Assembly: GCA_039028235.1 (NCBI GenBank)
Contig: JBCCIN010000300.1
Location: 1-6,723, forward strand
Source: JANQPX01 sp039028235
Lineage (GTDB): Bacteria; Pseudomonadota; Alphaproteobacteria; Geminicoccales; Geminicoccaceae
Length of the DNA stretch: 6,723 bases
Direction: 5' to 3'
In this document: positions 1 to 4,864 of the stretch, one piece after another
Position numbering within the stretch: the first letter of the stretch is position 1
Layout of the letters: each line of letters opens with the position of its first letter
Position numbers and translations under genes: made by a program
The notes under the pieces: generated by a model
The model's database searches: none
Seen by the model: only the letters and a program-made list of their open reading frames with translations
What the model was told of the DNA's origin: nothing

Positions 1-80
1 ATCCGAAGGACTACACCATGTCCGATGCCGTCGCCTTCATGACCGGGGCGAAGGAGCCACCGCCGGAAGCCGTGCACTGA
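1..80 (+). CDS. C-terminal end of an unidentified protein (partial, 5' end outside window)
   Basis: Reading from position 3, the plus strand is open for 25 codons and ends at the TGA at 78-80. The translated tail contains DYTMSDAVAFMTG followed by a proline-rich end, AKEPPPEAVH. I do not recognise the family. The tail reads like natural protein: a short amphipathic helix, then a charged, proline-rich terminus. It stops 22 bp before the convergent dehydrogenase stop codon, as expected for two genes meeting tail to tail. With so few residues, a chance open frame cannot be excluded. The first two bases of the window belong to the preceding codon. Confidence 0.5.
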   Translation, partial: PKDYTMSDAVAFMTGAKEPPPEAVH

Positions 81-102
81 CTCCGAGCGGCGTTCGATCG
101 GC

Positions 103-1413
103 TCAGGCGGTGTCGGATGTGCCGGTGACGCGCCAGATGACGTCACCGACATCGTCCGCGACCAGAAGCGATCGATCCGGGCCGATCGCCACGCCGACGG
201 GCCGCCCGTAGGACATGGTTTCGTCAGGCGCGAGAAATCCCCAGAGAATGTCCCGCGGCCGGCCGGATGGCTGGCCATCCTCGAACGGGACGAAGATCAC
301 CCTGTAGCCGCTGAGCGTGCTGCGGTTCCAGGAGCCGTGCTGGCCGATGATCATGCCGTCACCGAATCTGGGCAGCGTGCCGGCGGGATGCCAGCAAAGA
401 CCAAGAGACGCGGTGTGGCCGCCGAGCGCATAGTCCGGCCGGATCGCCTTGGCAACCATGTCCGGGTCCTGCGGCACCCGATCGTCGACCGTCTGGCCCC
501 AGTAGCAATAAGGCCAGCCATAGAAGCCGCCTTCCTGTACCGAGGTCAGGTAGTCGGGCGGCACCTCGTCGCCGAGACCGTCGCGCTCATTGACCACAGT
601 CCAGAGTGTTCCAGTGGTTGGCTCGAAGGCCATGCCCACGGCATTGCGCAAGCCTGAAGCGAAGATGCGGCTCTCGCCGGTTTCGAGGTCGAGCTCATAG
701 ATCGCGGCACGGCCTTCCTCCACCTCCATGCCGTCATCGGCGATATTGCTGAGCGAACCGACGCCGGCATAGAGCTTTTGCCGATCCGAACTGACCAGGA
801 GGCTCCTAGTCCAGTGTCCGCCGGGCTTGAAGTCGACGAGTTTCTTGCCCGGACCTTTGATGCGGCGCGCTCCCTCCTCGTAAGCAAAGGCAACGATGCC
901 GTCGGTATTGCCGACATAGAAGGTGCCGTTCACTTCGGCCATGCCGAAGGGCAGGTTCTGGCCTTCGAGAAAGACCTCGCGGATCTCGGCGACGCCGTCC
1001 CCATCCTCGTCCCGCCAGAGCGAGAGGCGGTTGGCGCTTTTGCCCCGGGCGCCGGCGCGCTCCAGGGTGGTCTGCATGGCGTAGTCGAAGAGGGACTTGG
1101 CGGCACCGCCTTCGGGCTGCGCCTCGGCGACCAGCACGTCCCCGCTCGGCAGCGTGTGAATCCAGCGCGGATGATCGAGCTTCTCGGCGAAGGCATTGAC
1201 CGCGAGGCCGGCGGCGACTTCGGGCGTCTGCCCTCGGTCCCATCCTCGCGCACTCGGCAGCTTCAGTGTCGGGATTCCCTGCGGCTTCGCCTCAGGGATC
1301 GCCGGCTCCTGACCGAAAGCCGGCAGGTTCGCGCTTTCGCTTCGCCGCCTTATGAACACCAGAACCACACCGATCATGGCGACGATGCGTGCGAAAAGAT
1401 TGGACATGGTCAT
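103..1413 (-). CDS. PQQ-type L-sorbosone / sugar dehydrogenase-like beta-propeller protein
   Basis: Predicted 436-residue member of the GSDH / L-sorbosone dehydrogenase family (COG2133 type), six-bladed propellers that use PQQ to oxidise sugars or aldehydes in the periplasm and pass electrons to the respiratory chain. Family features seen: an entry segment with IPEAKPQG and ARGW (40-58), LPSGDVLVAEA (88-98), the acidic calcium-type loop DEDGDG (135-140), GGHWTRSL with His200 as candidate catalytic base, GLRNAVGM with Arg256, GDEVPPDYL (281-289), GGFYGWPY (295-302), GGHTASLGL (331-339), GQHGSWNRS (357-365) and a closing blade, GRPVGVAIG to VIWRV (403-429). Length is usual for the family. Residues 10-21 are a hydrophobic segment followed directly by RRR. 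A GGAGGG Shine-Dalgarno at 1417-1422 precedes two ATGs (1413 and 1407); its spacing does not decide between them. It is the last gene of the probable operon, 66 bp after DUF3299. The substrate cannot be read from sequence. Confidence 0.88.
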   Translation of the reverse strand: MTMSNLFARIVAMIGVVLVFIRRRSESANLPAFGQEPAIPEAKPQGIPTLKLPSARGWDRGQTPEVAAGLAVNAFAEKLDHPRWIHTLPSGDVLVAEAQPEGGAAKSLFDYAMQTTLERAGARGKSANRLSLWRDEDGDGVAEIREVFLEGQNLPFGMAEVNGTFYVGNTDGIVAFAYEEGARRIKGPGKKLVDFKPGGHWTRSLLVSSDRQKLYAGVGSLSNIADDGMEVEEGRAAIYELDLETGESRIFASGLRNAVGMAFEPTTGTLWTVVNERDGLGDEVPPDYLTSVQEGGFYGWPYCYWGQTVDDRVPQDPDMVAKAIRPDYALGGHTASLGLCWHPAGTLPRFGDGMIIGQHGSWNRSTLSGYRVIFVPFEDGQPSGRPRDILWGFLAPDETMSYGRPVGVAIGPDRSLLVADDVGDVIWRVTGTSDTA

Positions 1414-1479
1414 TCACCCTCCGTTCGAGCATGCCCAGGCTATCGGAGGCGATGCCCGCCTGGAAGCGGCGGCGGCGAT

Positions 1480-2088
1480 CTATCGCGGCAGGCTATCCTC
1501 CGTCAGACCCTGGCCGGTCCAACGGATGTCGTCGAAGCGCTCGACGAGCGTCGCTTCTTCCAGACGATAGTAAAGGCCGGACGGGTCGTTTTCGAGCAGC
1601 TGGAAAAGGCCCGCGACCAGAATGGCTCCCTCGCTGAACTCGATCGGATCGGCTGCTTTGACATCGACCATCAACGTGGGGCCGGCCGGCAGACAGAAGG
1701 GGCAGCTCGGCGGCCAGGCGGTCAAAAGGAAATGCTCATGGGCGACGCCGCCTTTCAGCGGGTAGAGAAAGCCCATGATGCGAACGGTCTGATCGTCGAG
1801 CGCCTTCACCTCGTCGGTGAAGCTCTTGGTCATCTGGGATTGCAGGGGAGCGATGATCTCGACCTCGATGTCCATCGTGCCGAGCACATCCCAGCTGACC
1901 GTACCCTCCGGCACCTGGTAGAACGTGTTGTGTACCGAGGGAATGTCCTTCGGATCGATGGAATCGGCCTGATCCTGAGGTGTTTCGGCGCCGAGCGGCA
2001 AGACAAGGACCATCGCGAATAAAGCTGCGAGGGCGATCGTCGGACCTCGGCAAGCGAGGCTGGAAGCCCCGTTCATCGTCCCGCTCAT
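1480..2088 (-). CDS. DUF3299 family secreted/periplasmic protein
   Basis: A 202-residue protein with an N-terminal signal peptide: hydrophobic core at about 17-31, and a possible cleavage after PLGA (residue 34). The mature part begins with an acidic linker (35-50) and carries the DUF3299 core: a W66-L69 segment, V102 to P110 (VRIMGFLYP), HEHF (117-120), FLLTAWPPSCPFCLPAGP around 120-137, and a C-terminal GLYYRLEEA segment (171-179). C129 and C132 form a CxxC motif in a short, conserved-looking turn. The family has no established biochemical role that I know of. It lies 50 bp downstream of the permease gene and recurs in other genomes beside LolD/FtsX-type transporters, so it is probably the periplasmic partner of that transporter. 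The ATG at 2088 is chosen because AGGGAG (2098-2103) sits 9 nt upstream; the next ATG, at residue 5, is too far from it. CxxC could serve metal binding or thiol redox; neither is shown. Confidence 0.85.
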   Translation of the reverse strand: MSGTMNGASSLACRGPTIALAALFAMVLVLPLGAETPQDQADSIDPKDIPSVHNTFYQVPEGTVSWDVLGTMDIEVEIIAPLQSQMTKSFTDEVKALDDQTVRIMGFLYPLKGGVAHEHFLLTAWPPSCPFCLPAGPTLMVDVKAADPIEFSEGAILVAGLFQLLENDPSGLYYRLEEATLVERFDDIRWTGQGLTEDSLPR

Positions 2089-2138
2089 TGACGCTGTCTC
2101 CCTGGCTTGTCCGTTTCTCTGCCTTCAATCTTAGCGGA

Positions 2139-3407
2139 TCAGCGGCCCGATGCCAGCACCGCTGCGATGTCGGTGCGGTAAGCCTGAATCGCAGGAATCA
2201 GAGCGGCGACCAGCCCGACGGCTAGCGCCAGGGCGACGACGTAGGCTTCCTCGGCCACCCAGGCGAAGCCGGAGAGGCCCAGAGTCTCGATGCTGGTGAA
2301 GCTCGCGGCCAGGAGGCTTGCCGCGCCGTGGCCGAGCAGGAGGCCGAGAACGACACCGCCGCCTGCCAGCAGCATGCCTTCCAGCAGAAGCTGCACGAAC
2401 AGGATCGATGGCGATGCACCCATGGTGCGCATCACGGCAAGATCGTAGCGCCTCGCCTGCAGTGCATTGGTAAGGCCGATGAACAGGCTGAGCCCAGCGG
2501 TTGCCATCAGCAGGAGGCTGAAGCCGCGGATCGCATCGACGCCAATCCCGATCATCGACAGCAAGCGCGCCATCTCCAACGCCGGGGCCGCTGCTTGCAG
2601 CCCCTTCGTCTGGTTGACCAGTGGAGGCAGCTGGACGGCTGCGAGCGGGGTGCGATAGCTGAGCAGCAGGGCGGTAACCGCCTGCCGGTCGTCGACGGGC
2701 TGTGGTGCGACCGCGCGCGCGTATGGCTCCTGCTGCTGATCAGCATCGCCACCTGGTTCGATCTTCGATTCGTCATGACGTTTCGCCACCTCGATGCCGT
2801 GGGCCGCCCAGACGCTGTCCACGTCGGTCAGCACCAGCCGATCGAGGACGCTTGCCGAGGGTATAAGAAGGCCAACCACCTCATAGGGATGATCGCTATG
2901 GGCAGGGCCGCCCGGGGCTAGGCCATGATTGCCGAAAAAGCGATCACCGATGCCTAGATTGGTCCTTTCGGCAACATCGCTGCCGAGCACCGCCTCGAAG
3001 GGGGCGTCCCAGAAACGGCCTTCCGACAGGCTGGCACCATAATGTCCGGCATAAGCGGGCTCGGTGCCAACAATACGAAAGCCGCCTAGGCTGTCGCCGA
3101 GAGCGAGCGGAATCACCGTCTCGACCAGATCGTGGCTTCGCCAGCGTTGCACCTCCGAAAATGGGATGTTCCCGGTGGGGATGTCGAGATGGTAAATGCT
3201 GGACAGGATCAACTGGAGCGGGCTGCCCTTGGCGCCGATGACCAGATCCAGTCCCGAGGCATCACGGGTCAGGCGCTCCTCGAGCTTGGCGCTAAACAAG
3301 AGCAAGAGCACGATCATGCCGACGCCGAGCGCCAGGAGCAGCAGGTTCAGACAGGTGCCGAGAAGCCGCATGCGAAGATAAGCGAGGCTGAGGCCAAGGA
3401 GGCTCAT
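2139..3407 (-). CDS. FtsX/MacB-like ABC transporter permease
   Basis: A 422-residue inner-membrane permease with the four-helix layout of the FtsX/LolCE/MacB family. TM1 lies at about 17-39, a large periplasmic domain at about 41-292 (MacB-type), TM2 at 295-316, TM3 at 336-360 and TM4 at 388-409. The cytoplasmic stretch RRYDLAVMRTMGASP (319-333) is the coupling-helix region between TM2 and TM3 that contacts the ATPase. DLVIGAKGSPLQLILSS (54-70) plus YHLDIPTGNI (72-81) is a motif I associate with the transporters that accompany DUF3299 proteins, and it separates this protein from LolC/E and MacB proper. An insert at about 203-240 is polar and rich in H, D, E and Q. The start overlaps the ATPase stop as ATGA (3404-3407), and GGAGG at 3415-3419 is 7 nt upstream, inside the ATPase gene. 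Such systems extract or move substrates on the periplasmic side rather than importing solutes. The substrate is unknown. Confidence 0.9.
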   Translation of the reverse strand: MSLLGLSLAYLRMRLLGTCLNLLLLALGVGMIVLLLLFSAKLEERLTRDASGLDLVIGAKGSPLQLILSSIYHLDIPTGNIPFSEVQRWRSHDLVETVIPLALGDSLGGFRIVGTEPAYAGHYGASLSEGRFWDAPFEAVLGSDVAERTNLGIGDRFFGNHGLAPGGPAHSDHPYEVVGLLIPSASVLDRLVLTDVDSVWAAHGIEVAKRHDESKIEPGGDADQQQEPYARAVAPQPVDDRQAVTALLLSYRTPLAAVQLPPLVNQTKGLQAAAPALEMARLLSMIGIGVDAIRGFSLLLMATAGLSLFIGLTNALQARRYDLAVMRTMGASPSILFVQLLLEGMLLAGGGVVLGLLLGHGAASLLAASFTSIETLGLSGFAWVAEEAYVVALALAVGLVAALIPAIQAYRTDIAAVLASGR

Positions 3408-4063
3408 TCGTACGCCTCCAGGACCAGCCGATCATCGAAGTGAGGAGCTATGCGCTGATCATGGGTGGCGACGATCAAGGTGGCACCGGAGAGCGTCGCC
3501 TGGCGCAGGAGAAGTTCCATCACGTTGTGAGCATTGTCGTCGTCCAGGGCGGAGGTTGGCTCATCCGCGAGGAGCAGCGTGGGGCGGTTGACCAGCGCGC
3601 GCGCGATCGCCGCCCGCTGGCGTTCGCCATGGCTTAGCATCTCCGGCTTTTGCCGCGCGAGGGAGATGAGGCCGACCTGGTCGAGAAGCTGAGCGATCCA
3701 ATCCGGCTCGATCGCACGTCCGGCCAGTGACTGGGCAAGTCGGAGATTGTCTCGCAGGCTAAGCGCCCCGATCAGATGCAGGTTTTGCAGCACGATTCCC
3801 AGATGCCGGCCGCGAAAGGCATCCCGCTCCCGGCCCGAGAGGTCGGAAAACCGTTGGCCGCTGACAGTGATCTGCCCCTCGCTCGGGGAAATCAGGCCAG
3901 CGATCAGATGCAGGAGTGTGCTCTTGCCCGATCCCGATGCGCCGAGAACGAGACTGTGCCTTGCGGCTGGCACGCGCCAAGCGTCGACGCGAAGCACGGT
4001 CCGGTCGCCATAACGCCGAACCAGGCTATTGATTTCAAGCAGGGCAGTGGAGGGGGCAGCCAT
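3404..4063 (-). CDS. ABC transporter ATP-binding protein, LolD/MacB-like
   Basis: A complete 219-residue ATPase, the usual size for LolD-type subunits. It has Walker A GASGSGKST (41-49), Q-loop Gln93 in GIVLQN, signature LSHGERQR (143-150; the common second Gly of LSGGQ is His here), Walker B LLLADEP (163-169) with catalytic Glu168, D-loop SALD (171-174) and switch His201. All catalytic residues are present, so it should be active. It pairs with the overlapping FtsX-like permease gene and would power it from the cytoplasmic face of the inner membrane. It is the first gene of the probable four-gene operon. The ATG at 4061-4063 is the only reasonable start: it gives the normal N-terminus (LLEINSLVRRYG), and no other start codon fits near it. 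No good Shine-Dalgarno stands before it; the 20 bases upstream are AC-rich with AACAAC next to the ATG, so translation may be weak or use a short leader. Confidence 0.93.
   Translation of the reverse strand: MAAPSTALLEINSLVRRYGDRTVLRVDAWRVPAARHSLVLGASGSGKSTLLHLIAGLISPSEGQITVSGQRFSDLSGRERDAFRGRHLGIVLQNLHLIGALSLRDNLRLAQSLAGRAIEPDWIAQLLDQVGLISLARQKPEMLSHGERQRAAIARALVNRPTLLLADEPTSALDDDNAHNVMELLLRQATLSGATLIVATHDQRIAPHFDDRLVLEAYE
3415..3419 (-). promoter_or_regulatory. Shine-Dalgarno for the permease inside the ATPase gene
   Basis: GGAGG on the minus strand lies 7 nt before the permease ATG (3405-3407), within the last codons of the ATPase. Together with the ATGA stop/start overlap it supports translational coupling, and it fixes the permease start. 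Confidence 0.7.
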
Positions 4064-4287
4064 GTTGTTTGCTGGTCTTGGTGTAACCTTTTCGAGATGT
4101 CCAGATTGAAAACTACGGCCATTCAGCGGTCATGTGAAAGGCTCTGATTCAAGCACAGCCGGCCGGCATTGCATTGTGGTGCTGGCTGATCCAGGCGCAC
4201 CCTTAACCTCCAATCCTATGTCCGCAATGTGAATGCAACTCCGAGGAGACCGTAGGCATTGATTCGTCGCCTTGACCTTCTGTTCTG

Positions 4288-4316
4288 TTGCCCCATGGCT
4301 CCGACACGCTTAGATT
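4288..4316 (+). promoter_or_regulatory. Candidate sigma-70-type promoter for the cytochrome c gene
   Basis: TTGCCC (4288-4293) and TAGATT (4311-4316) are separated by 17 bp and each matches four of six consensus bases. A start near 4323 would give a leader of about 75 nt containing the inverted repeat at 4355-4375. This is a consensus match by eye only; in high-GC bacteria such matches are weak evidence. Confidence 0.3.
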
Positions 4317-4354
4317 GCCGGTCCTTAACGATTTTACGCGCACAATAAAGGGTA

Positions 4355-4375
4355 CCGATCTTCGAAGGCGATCGG
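4355..4375 (+). repeat. Inverted repeat in the probable 5' leader of the cytochrome c gene
   Basis: CCGATC (4355-4360) and GATCGG (4370-4375) are perfect 6-bp inverted arms around a 9-bp spacer that contains the palindrome TTCGAA. The element ends 6 bp before the Shine-Dalgarno (GAGGGAG, 4382-4388). It could be a leader hairpin or a protein-binding site. Arms this short also arise by chance. Confidence 0.35.
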
Positions 4376-4396
4376 ACAGACGAGGGAGACGATCGC

Positions 4397-4864
4397 ATGA
4401 GCCGGCGTCTTATTCTTTTTGCCCTTCCCGTGATTGTCGTCGCGGCCGGTGCGGCCTGGACATTGATGGCAAGGGAACATCCTCCAGGCGATCCGCAGGA
4501 TGCAGAGCAGGTTGCGGTCGGTGCTGCGCTCTACGCGTGGAACTGTGCGCGATGTCATGGCCAAGATATGAGCGGCGAGCTTGGCTGGGTCACGAAGGAG
4601 ACCGGCCTCACCGATGAGGACATTAAAGAGATCGCCGACAAACTCGACGATATCGCGCCTGCCCACGATGAGAGCGGGTCGACGTCAAGTCTTGATGACG
4701 CGATGCTCTTCAGAATCATCGACGAAGGTCCGGGCAAGGTGAGGAACATGGAGGACACGCGCATGCCCGGCTTTCGTGATCGTCTCTCCGATGACGAGAT
4801 CTGGTCGCTGATCGCTTTCATGAAGAGCAGCTGGCAAGTGACCAAAGGGGAAGAAGCCAACTAG
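4397..4864 (+). CDS. Monohaem c-type cytochrome, secreted or membrane-anchored
   Basis: A 155-residue protein with one N-terminal hydrophobic segment (5-24) preceded by RR, which is either a signal peptide or an uncleaved anchor; no clear cleavage motif is seen. The haem c motif is CARCH (50-54), following the usual amphipathic helix (GAALYAWNCARCHG). Met123 in TRMPGF is the probable sixth haem ligand, and the C-terminal helix SDDEIWSLIAFMKSSW is typical of class I cytochromes c. Residues 66-100 form a longer acidic loop than in minimal cytochromes c. The protein should carry single electrons in the periplasm. It is divergent from the ABC operon, and the PQQ-type dehydrogenase at that operon's end could use it as acceptor; this is inference from proximity. 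The ATG is supported by GAGGGAG (4382-4388), 8 nt upstream. Its TAG stop shares CTAG with the convergent protease gene. Confidence 0.9.
   Translation: MSRRLILFALPVIVVAAGAAWTLMAREHPPGDPQDAEQVAVGAALYAWNCARCHGQDMSGELGWVTKETGLTDEDIKEIADKLDDIAPAHDESGSTSSLDDAMLFRIIDEGPGKVRNMEDTRMPGFRDRLSDDEIWSLIAFMKSSWQVTKGEEAN

Larger units (their letters stand above)
4064..4396. other. Divergent intergenic region between ABC ATPase and cytochrome c genes
   Basis: These 333 bp separate two divergent genes, so promoters for both should lie here. I see no convincing protein gene: the open frames in it are short, arginine/serine-rich and lack ribosome binding sites. The part near 4300-4350 is more AT-rich than the flanking genes, with a candidate rightward promoter, and a short inverted repeat lies just before the cytochrome start. 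Toward the ATPase I could not find a convincing -10/-35 pair. The motif GCATTG occurs at 4167, 4172 and 4257, but not in an ordered array. No clear Zur, Fur or MerR-family palindrome was found by eye. Confidence 0.6.

Noticed and set aside
81..106. Possible terminator between the convergent gene ends (GAGC/GCTC arms at 85-88 and 101-104).
   Set aside because: Only four base pairs with a 12-base loop and no T-tract.
1435..1463. Inverted repeat CCAGGC/GCCTGG with a 17-bp spacer between the DUF3299 and dehydrogenase genes.
   Set aside because: Short arms, a long loop and no T-run; this is expected by chance in high-GC DNA and not enough for a terminator or attenuator.
778..2022. Long plus-strand open frame of 414 codons opposite the dehydrogenase and DUF3299 genes.
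   Set aside because: It spans two well-recognised minus-strand genes and the gap between them, shows no domain, and has a composition typical of the antisense of high-GC coding DNA.
4271..4300. CTTGACCTTC at 4271-4280, resembling the left arm of a CueR/MerR-family operator-promoter.
   Set aside because: The matching right arm (GAAGG-type) is absent and no suitable -10 lies 19-20 bp downstream, so it is only a half match.
4064..4396. Search for a Zur-type palindrome, given the zinc-linked relatives of the transporter.
   Set aside because: No AT-rich dyad such as GTTATAATATAAC or a near match was found by eye; a motif scan with an alphaproteobacterial Zur matrix would settle this.
4216..4398. 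Minus-strand 60-codon frame in the intergenic region.
   Set aside because: Arg/Ser-rich translation, no ribosome binding site, and it overlaps the cytochrome promoter region.
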